From Rutpela maculata (Eukaryota; Arthropoda; Insecta; Coleoptera; Cerambycidae), in the NCBI GenBank assembly GCA_936432065.2, contig OW386293.2, forward strand, positions 45,975,923 to 46,039,922: DNA of 64,000 bases. Reading direction: 5' to 3'. Positions 33,748 to 45,954 of the stretch are shown here, piece by piece (positions within the stretch are counted from its first letter, which is position 1; the number at the start of each line of letters is the position of its first letter). A model generated the notes under the pieces. The model searched no databases. It was not told the origin of the DNA and saw only the letters and a list, made by a program, of their open reading frames with translations. The position numbers and the translations under genes were made by a program.

Positions 33748-34235
33748 GAATACAGTCGGGTGTTTTCCTGGGTAGTTGATAGGCTCCTGCAGGAGCCACG
33801 TGGTTGTTTAAACAACGTTTCGGCAGAATCCCATCTGCCATCACAAACAAATCAAACACGAACTTGTCTGAAAACGTCATGCTCTGTGCAAGCGCAAAAT
33901 GAAACGCGTTCCCTACAAACGTACAGAAAAGTGTAAAATGTTTAAAGACCTCATCGTTTGAGGGTGCCTTGTAAAGACGTGGTATATGTGTATTCCTGTG
34001 CCCTATAGAACAATGTAAATTCCATGTCCATATGACACACTATTGGTATGGCACGTGTCAGTACGTGCAGTGGGATGCCATGTGTCGTAGAGTAGTATTA
34101 CTATGAGAAGATGACAGCAAAAAATATGCGCAGAAACGAGTTTGTGCCCTCAATTATTCTAAGCCAATGAGAACGAATTACGTGACATTCATTGTCAACA
34201 CCAGTGGCGGCGGTGGCCTGCAGTAGAGCGGCGGC
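33748..34235. other. No gene recognised
   Basis: Contains a perfect 16-bp palindrome GGCTCCTGCAGGAGCC at 33782-33797. No coding frame is convincing. Confidence 0.5.
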
Positions 34236-34345
34236 GGTAATAATAATAATAATAAAACAACTTTATTAGGCAAAGTTTAGTACAAATTATTATTCCTACA
34301 CTTCTCCTGAACAAAAGGTCCCAGCAAACACACAAGCATCGGCCG
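34236..34345 (-). mobile_element. Probable LINE/SINE 3' end with (TTA)n tail
   Basis: Read on the minus strand, a short region ends CCTAATAAAGTTGTTTTA followed by (TTA)n (rc of TAATAATAAT at 34238-34255). A polyadenylation-type signal plus simple tail is typical of non-LTR 3' ends. The 5' limit is unclear. Confidence 0.5.
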
Positions 34346-35230
34346 CAAGGCGGTTTAATGATGGAAATGATGGGGAATCGGCGGCATCAAATGCCAATTA
34401 AGTAACAACGTTTGTCTAGCGGTGGCAAAAAGTCACGTTTATGGTAAACGTTGGCCCGAAATTGGCACTTGAACGGCAGATTACCATTGAAATCAAACGT
34501 CTAGAATTAATTGCATATTTATTGGAATTTGATGCGCATTATTTGATGTCATGGGCTAGTCCATTTTCTGTGGGTATGGGTAAGATCAAAGAAGATTTCT
34601 CCGTTGGGGGGAGTTCATTTACTTTTTATTTGGCTTTGTTGCTTAATGGTTGAATTTGGCGTTGTATTCGTCAATTTGTTTTTTTTTTTTTCATTGTCAT
34701 TAGTGATTTGCAGTGTGCGTAAAGGAACTGTAAAATGTCTTAAAAAAAGTCGGTATAATATGTAAGTATATTATGTTTATTACCTATATGATTACGATGA
34801 CTGCAGTTTTAGCCAGCCATGTATTAATATTTTATTACAGCAAATTTTTAACTTTATTTTTATATTTTTTATATGCAGGCTATATAATATCTAGGCTAGG
34901 TAGGGTACTTTGGTTATTTTTTTAATAAATATTTTCCTGTTTACTTTGTAGGTTATTTCAGTGTCAGCAGATTATGCACACTTGTGGTGCTATATTTCAT
35001 GATTAGTTTTATTTTGATAAGTTCAAAAGGCTTAGAAAAATAATAAATGATAAAAAGAAAATAAGTAGAAGTCCAAGAAATCGACACAAAAAAAAATTGT
35101 TGAAAGCCAAATTATTCGAATTGCGCCAATAAAACCCAAACCCATATACTAATATTGTCTATAATTATTTCTTTGTGGCATGTTCATAACTTCTTACCGT
35201 TTATGGGATATTTTTCCACCTGCAAAAGTA
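34346..35230. other. No gene recognised
   Basis: AT-rich; a 70-codon frame at 34441 has no family resemblance. Nothing else seen. Confidence 0.5.
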
Positions 35231-36145
35231 TTTTAAAAAACCGCTGCCCAAGGAATCACTACTTCCACAATCAGATTCTCTATCCAAGTCACTCACAACG
35301 AAAAAACTTTGTATGTGAAAATAATTGTTTATGGAACTTTAATAATATAATATTTGAAATCCTCTACTCCAAAAACCCATAAAACGATACCCCACATCGG
35401 TAGTGGGGTGGGGGGTGATAGTGGTGGGTGGATGAAGTAAAAAAATATTTTGAGGTTTCTGGTTCCTGTACATACATTAAATCACAATTTTTTTTCATCC
35501 CCTTTAATAAGGGGGTGGGGGTGGTAATGGGGGTGGCTAATGCCAAAATTTTTTTTGAGATCTTAGCTTCTCTTGTATATACTAAATACCAATTTTATGG
35601 ACTCTTACCTGCTTGATTGACCTATTTACCCCAAATTTACCCCAATGTACCCCCAACCCTTCGACGGAAAAGATGAAAATATAATCTAGTTCTAGATCTT
35701 GTTAAAGTACATATGTGTACCAAATTTCAAGTCAATATCTTAAACGGTTCCAGAGTAAACGTGCGCACAAAAAAAAGTTACAGACAGGCAGACCGACAGA
35801 CAGACCGACAGACAGACCGACAGACAGACCGACAGACAGACCGACAGACAGACCGACAGACAGACCGATAGACAGACCGACAGACAGACCGACAGACAGA
35901 CCGACAGACAGACCGACAGACAGACCGACAGACAGACCGACAGACAGACCGATAGACAGACCGACAGACAGACCGACAGACAGACCGACAGACAGACCGA
36001 CAGACAGACCGACAGACAGACAGAAATATTTTTTTCGCTCAAACTTAAAATCTCGACGTTTCATGACATTTTAAGCCTATTAGGACAATATTTTTTAAAA
36101 AAATTTTTGTCGTTACTATACTTCCACTGGACGTGGAAGTAAAAT
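35231..36145. repeat. Repeat F, copy 1, with expanded 12-bp microsatellite
   Basis: Shares its whole length with 54967-55665: the start CCGCTGCCCAAGGAATCAC, GGGGTGG-rich blocks, CCAAATTTCAAGTCAATATC, and the close ACTTCCACTGGACGTGGAAGT. The ends carry short inverted ACTTCCAC boxes. The difference is the (GACAGACAGACC)n array at 35781-36024. Confidence 0.85.
35781..36024. repeat. Expanded (GACAGACAGACC)n array, about 20 units
   Basis: 244 bp of 12-bp units with occasional GATAGA variants. The homologous place in copy 2 (about 55524-55545) has under two units. The array is open in all frames, giving Pro-Thr-Asp-Arg or Ser-Val-Gly-Leu/Ser-Val-Cys-Leu repeats that are not proteins. Confidence 0.95.
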
Positions 36146-36780
36146 TGATGGTAGAAATCTCTGTGCCAAATGGATCAAACAGTTTGGTTTTTTAATACTT
36201 CTGATTACTTCAAAATGTCTCGCACCTAAAAATAAATAAACAAACAAAAATGTTAAACAGATTATGTTTAACGTACTTGAAAGTCAAAGTTTTGTGAACG
36301 GAAATAGAAAAAATTTTTATTCAGAAACGTTAACAGCGATTCATTTTAATTTTTTACCCGTAGAGTCTATTTAACATTTTTGTTCTATTTTATTTATTTT
36401 AAGGTGTGGGACTTTCTGTAGTAATCAGATATATTGAAAACCAAACTTTTTCTGATCCATTTGACGCAGAGGTTTCTTTTGTTAAATTTAAATATTTTTA
36501 CAGGTAGTAAATACCTAATAAACAGTAAAAACAGACTATACTGTGTGCTATTGCTTGTACCAATTTTCCAATATATGGTACAACATGAAATGGTTGCAAA
36601 AAATATTATTTTTTTTGTTCTAGTATGTGTGAGGAAAAACCCTCAATCCAAAAATGCCCCTCAAATGGAAGTGGAAACCATTACAAAATCATGGCTAAGA
36701 AGGTGGGCACAGCAAAAGAAAAAAATACTGTTTAGGCTATTATATTTATTGTTATATTCCGATATTTTTTAAAATTAAGA
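36146..36780. other. No gene recognised
   Basis: AT-rich spacer. A 112-codon frame at 36434 is rich in Leu/Phe/Lys and has no recognisable motif. Confidence 0.5.
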
Positions 36781-36789
36781 TGGACTTAA

Positions 36790-37360
36790 CTATACCTGTA
36801 TACCTGTTTTATTTTTGGTTTTATGTTAAAAAGTCATTCTTCATAAAAACTTCTCCTTATTCTAAATATTCCTTAGGCATTGTCAGAATTAGGATTTACT
36901 ATACAGAGTGATCGGAAATGAACAAAATATAAATATTTTTCAAGAGTAATGTACCTTTCATTAAATTAATATAATTAAATCTTGTGAAGAAAGTTGTGAA
37001 AAATGTGCAGTCTCAATACAAAGTTTTGTTCACATTGTCAATAATTATTTTTCTTCTAATTTATTTAATAATGAAATTATTTTAGACATCGAAAATTCAT
37101 TATTGACTGGATCAAACTTTGTATTAGGAGTACACTTGGCATTTTTCACAATTTTCTTCATAAGATTTGAATATATTAACTAAAAGGAAAGTATGTTGCT
37201 CATTTCCAATCACCCTGTAAAATAAATTGTAATTCTGACGATGGCTAAGGATTTTTCAGAGTAAGCAGAAGTTTTTATGAAGAATTACTTCGTATTAAAA
37301 AACCAAAAGTGAAAAAGTTAAGTATAATTAAGTTCGTCTGTGGACACATTGTATATACCT
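36790..37360. mobile_element. Palindromic MITE interrupted at its centre by a second MITE
   Basis: Outer arms 36790-36900 and 37220-37360 are inverted (TCATTCTTCATAAAAACTTC and its counterpart). They resemble the inner parts of the mariner ends at 19.8-21.9 kb. The centre is filled by the 314-bp element below. Confidence 0.65.
36904..37217. mobile_element. Mariner-type MITE, 314 bp, TA-flanked
   Basis: CAGAGTGATCGGAAATGA and inverse TCATTTCCAATCACCCTG, bordered by TA on both sides; the two halves form an imperfect palindrome. Confidence 0.8.
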
Positions 37361-37535
37361 TTTAACATAGCTGTTAATGCAACAATTATAGCTTTACCAA
37401 GTGGGAATTAAGTTCAATAATTAAAATAAAATAAATATAAAGCTGTTTTTATTGAAAAACTCCAAAACATTCACATAGCTCCTTCAACCTGTTTTGTAAT
37501 GCTTCACAAAAATAACTTGCTCTATTGTCTATATA

Positions 37536-38257
37536 CAGCGTGTCCTCCGATTGAGTTCGCTATAGGTGAAATGGAGAAAAAATTTTCGAATTTTTTTTTC
37601 ATATTTGGAGGTGCTTACCTAGAAAGTAATTTTGGGTGTACTTTTGTTTTTTTTAAATCATGTAGGCCATGACAGTTAAGCAAAAACAAATTTCATGTTA
37701 GGTAAAGTACCTTTTCTTTAAAAGATACAGGAAAATGTCATTAAGGAAAGTTATTCAGATTAAAAAGTCACAGTCCCATACAAAATTTCAAAAACATACG
37801 CCTACTTTGATGATTTTGATTTTTTCAATATAATTGTATTTTACAAAAAAAAAATAGTATGCCAGTTTACTAACATGTTTGATTTAGTACGTAATGGAGT
37901 AAACACTTTAGTAAACCGGCAACATTTTTTTTTCGTAAAATGCGAGGTAAAATGCAATTATATTAAAAAAATCAAAATCATCAAAGTTGAAATTTTGCAT
38001 AGGACTATAACTTTTAAATCTGAATAACTTTCCCTAATGATATTTTGCTCTATCTTTTACAGAGAAGGAACTTTACCTGACATGAAATTCGTTTTTGCTT
38101 AACTGTCATAGCCTACATGATTTAAAAAAAAATCAAAGTGCACCCAAAATTACTTTTTAGATAAGGGTGAACCTCCAAATATGAAAAAAAAAAATTTTGA
38201 CAATTAAAAATTTTTTCTCCATTTCACCTATAGCAAACTCAATCGGAGGACACGCTG
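37536..38257. mobile_element. Palindromic mariner-type MITE, 722 bp, TA-flanked
   Basis: CAGCGTGTCCTCCGATTGAG and its inverse, TA on both sides, with inverted homology running almost to the centre near 37900. No coding frame. Confidence 0.9.
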
Positions 38258-38860
38258 TAGATATATTTTTAGTGAATTGTTTTTGAAATATAATTGGAAT
38301 TGTAAAATGTATGAGCAAAATTGGTTAAAAAATCATAACTTACACAAACTTATTAAAATTTATGTATGTTACATATAATTTAATTTATATTATATAGGTA
38401 TGTCTGTTAATTTTCTAGGGTACCTAGTTTATAAAGCCCTTGTTTATAAAGATTTTATAAACAAAGGCTATAACTTATTAGTTGATTCTCAATTATTATC
38501 AATTAATTTTTTAGTTGTTGAAGGGTAATTAAAAATTACACCCGCACAATAAATAAAATTTATCATAATCCTTGAGTTACGTTGATGGCCGTACAGGGGT
38601 TTTTAAAAGCAATTTACAACTTTATTGGCTAAATCTAGCCGAAAGAATATAGTAAAATGTGGTTTTAAAATGGAATTTATGAATGCAAGTACAAATAATA
38701 AGTGGTCTTATCTTAATTAGGTTATATTTATAAGCTTGGTCTCTGTGCTGACTAAGCCGTTGCATATCCTCCGGTGTCCGGATCGACTGTGTTAAACTCT
38801 TGGCTTGAATGACAAAATTATTAAACATTTATTGAGATTATCTCTAGTTTGTGATAGTTT
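38258..38860. other. No gene recognised
   Basis: AT-rich spacer with a short inverted TTTATAAA motif near 38430-38470; nothing more is supported. Confidence 0.5.
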
Positions 38861-38864
38861 TTTA

Positions 38865-39592
38865 AAAACCCGCAATATTATTAATCAGCATGCTGTAAAA
38901 CCCCTATATACAGAATTTAACAACGTTTTGATTTTTGGTTTTCGAATTACGGTCCCCTTAAAATTGCCTATTTTAAACAATAAATAATCAATAAATTGGT
39001 AACTAAATTTTTTTCGAAAAAAAGTCACTCTTCATTTTCTCTTTAAATTCACTTTTTCTACTATTCCATATCATTGAAACTTTCCAATTTTTAAGGCCAA
39101 GAATTTTCATTGAAAAATTTTGGGTCATATCAGACCTGTAAATTATTCGGGCATTAAGGATTACCGAATTTGAAAGTATCGATGATATGGGGTGGTAGAA
39201 AAAATGAATTTGAAGAGAAAATAAAGAATAACTTTCTTTCGAAAAAAGATTCGTTACCAGTTTATTGATTATTTAATATTAAAATAGGCAATTTTAAGTG
39301 GACAGTAATTTAAAAACCAAAAATCAAAATGTTGTTAATTTCTGAATATAGCATATAGCATGTTGATCAATAATATTGCATTAGTTTTTCAACAAAAAAA
39401 TGCCTAACATGATTTCTCGAAAAATCGCCCCTTTTTTTCTTAATAAAAACGCAGGCCACTGACTGAAATAAGTTTTGTTTTACTCAAAAAAGAAATATTA
39501 AAGATCTTTGATACCGATCCAAATTTGGTTGAAATTGGATGACCAATAACTGAGCTACGTAGGTGTTACCGTGAAAAGTGGGACACACTGTA
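38865..39592. mobile_element. Palindrome and right end of a mariner-type element
   Basis: 38868-39110 and 39140-39400 are inverted arms (CGCAATATTATTAATCAGCATG against CATGTTGATCAATAATATTGC). The stretch then runs to GAAAAGTGGGACACACTG at 39592, a mariner-type terminus bordered by TA. The matching left terminus is not found, so it is probably truncated. Confidence 0.6.
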
Positions 39593-39598
39593 TATATA

Positions 39599-40440
39599 CA
39601 GTGTGTTTCACTTCTCGTGAAGACACCCTTGTATCTTTTTTATTTGTGGCCGAATTAATTTCAAATTTTTATCAGCCATACAAGTCCATAAGACAACTTT
39701 ATTCAACACATAAATGCCGTCTAAGTCTAAAACGCCGGCCTACTGCGATAAAAAGAAAATGTCAATTTTCGAGAAATCATAGTAGGCTTAGAGATAGACA
39801 AAAATTTTGTTAATGAAAGTTGTTCAGGATCACTTCATATGCCCTTCTGAAAAATTTTGTGAAAATCGGAATATTTTCAAAAAAAAATTTTTTGTTTTAC
39901 TTCTCGTGAAGACACCCTTGTATCTTTTTTATTTGTGGCCGAATTAATTTCAAATTTTTATCAGCCATACAACTCCATAAGGTGACTTTATTCAACACAT
40001 AAATGCCGTCTAAATCTAAAACGACGGCCTACTGCGATAAAAAGAAAATGTCAATTTTCGAAAAATCATAGTAGGCTTAGAGATAGACAAATATTTTGTT
40101 AATGAAAGTTGTTCAGGATCGCTTCATATGCCCCTCTGTAAAATTTTGTGAAAATCGGAATATTTTCAAAAAAAAATTTTTTGTTTCACTTCTCGTTGTG
40201 GCCGAATTAATTTCAAATTTTTATCAGCCATACAACTCTATAAAGTGACTTTATTCAACACATAAATGCCGTCTAAATCTAAAACGCCTGCCTACTGCGA
40301 TAAAAAGAAAATGTTAATTTTCAAGAAATCATAGTAGGCTTAGAGATAGACAAAAATTTTGTTAATAAAAGTTGTTCAGGATCACTTCATATGCCCCTCT
40401 GTAAAATTTTGTGAAAATCGGAATATTTTCAAAAAAAGAG
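39599..40440. repeat. Left terminal repeat in three tandem units (~289, 299 and ~240 bp)
   Basis: ACTTCTCG landmarks at 39610, 39899 and 40198 each start a unit with ATGCCGTCTAA, TACTGCGATAAAAAG and GTTGTTCAGGATC. The third lacks the segment after ACTTCTCGT that follows in the first two. The inverted single counterpart is 45170-45446. Confidence 0.92.
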
Positions 40441-40791
40441 AACACATAATGAGAACTTTTTCCAACAAATGAAAGTTGTGAACAAAAATCAGCATTCAAT
40501 AAAGCACTAAAAGGGCTTTTTATTTTTACGTATCAAGTTGAATGTAATATCTTTTCTTTTTTTCTTTTTGTTATCTCTGTTCTGGAGGAGTAACTCTCCA
40601 TCATATCCTTCCTCCTTATCGGCTCAGAAATTTAGGAACATGGACGGTTTTATTGTTTTAAATGTCAAGAGTGCCGTGAAATTAACTGTCAATGTGTATT
40701 GTTTTATTTATTTCGTCATTGCTTTCATGACAGAAGTGATTGTTGTTATTTTCTGTGGAGTTTGTTAGTTTCTCTTATATCTTTGCTCATA

Positions 40792-41799
40792 ATGGTTAGA
40801 ATACTTTTAACTACTGATGAAAAAATTGAAATAATAAAGATAGTCGGTGAAAATGTACGGTCTTCAAGAGAAGCAGCAGAAGAATTTAATTTAAGACATC
40901 CTCTATGACAACCAATACACCATGGTACCGTAGCAAGAATATGTCACTTGTTCAATACAACTGGCAATGTGCTTAAACCGAGAGTACATCTTAATCGAAA
41001 TCACGGAGATGATAATGTTATATTAGCAGCGTTTAACGCCAATCCCACTACCAGTCTTCCAAATATGGCTCGTGACCTTAATTTGTCGGCATCAAAAATT
41101 TGGAGATGTTTAAAACGCCATAAGCTACAACCGTTTAAACCAAAATTTTTACATACCTTGGAGGAAGGTGATGAAGAGAGAAGACTAGAATATTGTTTAT
41201 GGATCCAAGGTAATTATTTAAACAATAGAGACTTCTTGAAGAAAGTAATTTTCACGGATGAGGCAACTTTCTCCACCAACGGGGTAGTGTCATCACAAAA
41301 CTCTAGGTTCTGGGCAGTAGAAAATCCTGATTGGATAATAAATTGTAAAAGGCAATATTCCCAGAAGGTAAATGTGTGGTGCGGTAACAAAACAATAATA
41401 GGGCCGTTTTTCTTTTTTCAAAATATAAATGCGTTAAATTTGCTAGAATTTTTAAATAATGATCTTTGGAATGCAATAGTTGATTTTCCTTTGGAACAAT
41501 TGTATTTTCAACTCGACGGAGCATGTATCCACAATTCCGTAGTAGTGAGAGCATGGATGAATGAACATTTTCCCCAAAGATGGATAGGACGAAATAGCCC
41601 TCTAATACATTGGCCACCCAGATCACCTGATCTCACTCCAACGGATTTTTATTTTTGGGGTCACATTAAAAACAAAGTTTATATGACCAGACCTCAAAAT
41701 GTAGAGCAGCTTTGTGAGAGGATAAGGCAAGCGTGTTTAGAACTTACAGCTCAAGAACTGCGAAGAGTTGTAATAAATAACAAAAAACGGATTGAGTAG
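40792..41799 (+). pseudogene. Mariner-superfamily transposase with one premature stop
   Basis: 336 codons from ATG 40792 to TAG 41797-41799, in one frame, with a single TGA at 40906-40908 (codon 39). The N-terminus (LTTDEKIEIIKIVGEN) is a homeodomain-like HTH; then FKPKFLHTLEEGDEER, first catalytic motif FTDEATF, KVNVWCG, second motif FQLDGACIHNS, and third motif RSPDLTPTDFYFWG. I count 42 residues between the second and third Asp, near the DD41D type and unlike DD34D/E. The part after the stop alone (from 40948) gives 283 residues including the whole catalytic core. It is related to the decayed copy at 20167-21107. Confidence 0.9.
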
Positions 41800-42044
41800 T
41801 GTATTACACTTGAGGGTGGGTTAGTGGAAATGGGCCCAATATAATAAATAAATAACTTTAACTTCTTTTATTTTTGAACTTTTCTAACACTGCGGCTTTT
41901 GCTTTATCTGTATTTTTTTTTTTCGACAATAATATTATTCATTATTAGTAGTCTTCTCTGTGAAAACAACGGCCCTTTTCAGGGCCACCAATTTAATTCA
42001 AAAAGAATTCGTTATATGACAGAATCCTACCAACCTACATATTC
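41800..42044. other. 3' untranslated part of the mariner before the family B insertion
   Basis: Follows the transposase stop and includes an AATAAATAAATAA stretch near 41842. No further coding content. Confidence 0.5.
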
Positions 42045-42402
42045 CCCAGTCAGCACAAAGTTATCCACAGAACATCCTCAGGATATGAAGTTAGGTTTGA
42101 ACAGATATCCTCAGGATATGTCCCCGATTTCCACAGGACATCCGTAGGAAGTCCAAGTGAGACTGTTTCAGATCTCCCGAGAACAGCCTGCGGATGCACT
42201 TTCTTATATCCTTGGGATGTATTTAGGCAATATCTAGGCATTACCTAAAGACATCCTATGGAGAGCTAAAAGGCAGATTTTCAGAATCGTAAGATTTGCC
42301 TAGGCCATCCTCAGGAGGTACAAATTGAGCTTAGGACAACCTGAGGAAGAACTTTCAGACATCCCAAGGATGTCCTTTAATTCGTCGATATCAGTCACTA
42401 TA

Positions 42403-43174
42403 CAAGTTGCGCCACTTAAAACTCCCCAGACTTGTAACTTTTTTATTTTTGAAGCGATGACCATGTTGGGCACATCAAATTGTAGACATTTTTAAAGCCT
42501 TTAAACATGCATACAGAATGATTTAAAAAAAATTTTTGGAAAAAATTGTTCAAAAAGGAAACTTAACTTCTTTGAATATTTTTTTAACTCATCCTGTACA
42601 TGAACTGTGTTAATGTTTTCTTATAAAGGTTTTAATTAGCTTCAATTTATGTTATTAAAATAAAAAAATTTTAAAAATAAAAATTTTGCAATTTCCTATT
42701 TAGTACATTTTAATATAAGTTTGTTTTTAAAAATATTTATTTCTTTTGTTTCTTGTTACTGTTTTGTTACGTTGAATATTTTTTGTGATATGTCTTTTAC
42801 AAATAAAACATAAAATTATTATTTACATTCTTTTCAAAGTTATTTTAAAAAAATTTAGTTTGGAATCGGAAAGTGTTTTTAATTTTTTTCTCTAAAAGCA
42901 AAAAGAATTTCGAATATGACGTAATAACATAAATTGAAGCTAATTAAAACCTTTATAAGAAAACATTAACGCAGTTCATGTACAGGGTGAGGTAAAAAAA
43001 TATTCAAGGAAATTAAGTTTTCTTTCTTAACAATTTTTTTAAATAAAATTTTTAATCAATCTGTACACATGTTTAAATGCCTTAAAAATATCTAAAATTT
43101 GATATGCCCAACATGGTCGTCGCTTAAAAAATAAGAAAGTTACAAGCCCGGGGAGTTTTAAGTGGCGCACCCTG
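42403..43174. mobile_element. Mariner-type MITE, 772 bp, TA-flanked
   Basis: The ends pair as CAAGTTGCGCCACTTAAA and inverse TTTAAGTGGCGCACCCTG, followed inward by a shared CCATGTTGGGC box. It forms an imperfect palindrome with inner pairing around TAATTAGCTTCAATTTATG. TA borders on both sides. Confidence 0.85.
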
Positions 43175-44814
43175 TATGCTGGCGATGACTCACCTCTGTA
43201 AAACTCGTGAAGTATCCCACATCACTTTTTTCATTTTACATTAATTAAACAGATGTTGGTGATATAAATACCCAGAGAACTTAAAAACTTATTGAATAGC
43301 TATAGAGGGTAATTACAGTAATATATAAAAAATAGTAGACTGGTTATCATCAATATTTTTATTATTTTAAAATAAATGAAACAAAATAAAACAAAAATAT
43401 ATATCAATGGATATTATCTAGGTATAAAACAATTCACTAAATGTTTTTTTTACATTTCATCCAGTAGTTTTGTAAGTTTAAGAATCTTGCTTTCTGTTTC
43501 ACAAAAATATACTAGATACAGAGTGACCCATTTGAAAGCGGGGCACTCTCTAAAATTTTTATTTGTTGGCCGATTTAAACTATTTTTTTCTAAATGATAT
43601 AGTTTTAATAACTTTGATGCCAAGTTTCACAATGAATTTTAAAATTTCAAGGCTTAAGTTTATCTCTCCTAAGTTCGAGTCTCAGCTGCGGCAGATGGCA
43701 ATGTCGAAGAGAGTGGTTGTTGTGTTGTTGTCTGTGTGCCCTGGTTGGGTAGTGGTAGCTTTACTTCGAAAAATGGCCCAATTATGAGCGAAAGCAGGTA
43801 GCAATTTAGTTTTGCGATATGTTGTAAACTTTAATTTCTAACACAATAATAATATAATAAACAAGTGCCCTTTGCCGTGTATAAAAATCAAAATAAAAAA
43901 AAAACATATTGAGAAATGAGCAAAAATCGCAATTATATAAAATATACTCCAGAAAGAGAAGATACCTATTGAGAAAATACATGACATTTTGAAAATACTA
44001 ACCTGTAATTGAGAAATATTCTAAACAATATCAAGTCCAAATATGTTTACAGGCAGCGGAATAACCATCAGTGCCCGCTGTAGACACGAACAGGATGACT
44101 GCATTATTTCAGAAAAAGAAACATTATTCTTAAATATAATTTCCTGACTGACTTTTTTTGTACGGCACAACACTCGCTTGAATATTTTAGTAATTATAAT
44201 TTTTAAAAGCCACTGTATATCTGATGAAAAACTTCCTAACCAATATTCTTCCTTTCTTTTTCCCTTTTTTTTGCCTCATTTTTATTGCAAAAATCTTCCT
44301 TGCAACCAACCATAATGTAGTACTTTTTCACTTTTCAATTTACCTAAAGGCTGAAATAAATTTGCGTCTCCATCAGTGTAATCTTTAACAAAGATTCATT
44401 TAATATATTATCTTTCTACAAAATTAAGCTGCACAAATGAAAAGTATAAGGTTAGGTAAAAAATATTTATACTCGCCACCTTTCAAGTTGTTTCTTTTTA
44501 GCACCACACAAAGTCAACTCCTTTTTCAATTGTAAAATACCCATATTTGCTGATTTTAGCTTTTTTTAGAACAGAAAATCAAATCAATTCACGGTCACTA
44601 ATAAACTGTAAACAGCTGATTGTGAGAGCAGAGGATGGATACCGAACTTCGATTGAAGCGCCACTAACGGGAAATTTTTAAACTATGATTAAAGAAGTCC
44701 GCCGTTTAGTTTTAGTTTTTTTTTTGTTAAATTTGTTTAATAATAGGTATATAAATATAATTTCATGTTTTAACACTTAACACTTTAACACATTTCTTAA
44801 GAAAGATGGCAAAA
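43175..44814. other. Interior of family B; no gene recognised
   Basis: AT-rich. Contains a stretch beginning CAGAGTGACCCATTTGAAAG (43518), which resembles a mariner-type end, but I found no partner. Short frames show no motif. Confidence 0.4.
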
Positions 44815-45443
44815 ATGATCCTGTGTTTGGATATCCGTGGGCAAACTGGACAAGATAACCCATGGATATCAATTGTATTACATCCGTAGGATATAGATAT
44901 TTTGTACACCTATAGGATACCGACATCCCGTCGGGATATCCGTAGGAAATCAGTTGCGGATATCCCTAGGGTATCCATAATTTGGATCTCTACAGGATAT
45001 TAATATCCAGTCAGGTCATCCCTGGGATGACCTAGGGATATGTCTATGGGATAATCCCAAATCTGGGACAGCGGGACTATACTAGGATATCCTGAGGATA
45101 TTGTGTGCTGTCTGGGCTTGACAGATGTTAAAACTCATTAAAGTAATTAGATTTTAATTTTAATTATTCTAAGGCCGGCATTTTAGATTTAGACGACATG
45201 GGGCATATGAAGTGATCCTGAACAACTTTCATTAACAAAATTTTTGTCTAGCTCTAAGCTTACTATGATTTCTCGACAATTGACATTTTCTTTTTGTCGC
45301 AGTAGACCGGCGTTTTAGATTTAGACGGCATTTATGTGTTGAATAAAGTCACCTTATGGAGTTGTATGGCTGATAAAAATTTGAAATTAATTCGGCCACA
45401 AATTAAAAAGATACAGGGGTGTCTTCACGAGAAGTGAAACACA

Positions 45444-45446
<3 letters not shown>

Positions 45447-45517
<71 letters not shown>
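45447..45517. repeat. (TA)n microsatellite, about 70 bp
   Basis: Pure TA run directly at the right border of the mariner, where TA is also the target. Confidence 0.95.
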
Positions 45518-45523
<6 letters not shown>

Positions 45524-45950
45524 GGATTTGAAGGAAACAACTACAACTACTCAGCGGGCAAATACCCCGGCCTGCATTGAATTACACCTTCAAATCGTGA
45601 TCAGTAACCAACTATCATTTGTCTGTTCCTAACCAGACATAGACTGGTTTCGAACTTATTATGTTCTCCTCAGTATGCCATAGGTCATGGAACAGACAAA
45701 TGATAGAGGTAAACTCTCATATGGTCAGATGCTACTATACGTCGGACAAATGTCACTGGCGTATAGCGACTTGCTTTTTTGCAAGTACCAAGAGCGGCGA
45801 CCTCTAGCCTTAGTGGGCTATACTCACTGTTTATGAAATAGGATTTGAAGGAAACAACTACTCAGCGGGCAAATACCCCGACCTGCATTGATTTACACCT
45901 TCAAATCGTGATCAGTAACCAACTATCATTTGTCTGTTCCTAACCAGACA
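45518..45950. repeat. ~316-bp unit repeated 1.4 times
   Basis: GAAATAGGATTTGAAGGAAA, CAAATCGTGATCAGTAACC and CTGTTCCTAACCAGACA recur at 45518 and 45834. Between the copies lie short inverted boxes (GGAACAGACAAATGATAG). Element type unknown. Confidence 0.85.
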
Positions 45951-45954
45951 CATT

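Larger units (their letters stand above)
42045..45116. mobile_element. Family B CCC-ended DNA element with GGATATCC motifs
   Basis: The left end is CCCAGTCAGCACAAAG and the right end the inverse of CCCAGACAGCACACAAT. Both subterminal regions (42045-42380 and 44815-45116) hold many ATCCTCAGGATAT and GGATATCC-like boxes. The middle (43175-44815) has no recognised gene. A TA-flanked MITE lies at 42403-43174. Architecture is the same as family A but with a different palindrome. Confidence 0.75.
39599..45446 (+). mobile_element. Mariner-type element with nested insertions
   Basis: Ends CAGTGTGTTTCACTTCTC (39599) and its inverse (ending 45446), each bordered by TATATA. The left terminal repeat is present as three tandem units, the right once. 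A transposase lies at 40792-41799. A family B element (42045-45116), itself holding a MITE, interrupts the 3' part. Confidence 0.88.

Noticed and set aside
35715..36074. Pro-Thr-Asp-Arg and Ser-Val-Gly/Cys-Leu repeat proteins on both strands
   Set aside because: They are translations of the (GACAGACAGACC)n array, open in every frame; the homologous repeat at 55.5 kb lacks them.
42045..45116. Target duplication for family B
   Set aside because: Borders (ATTC / CTTG) do not match at any length I tried.
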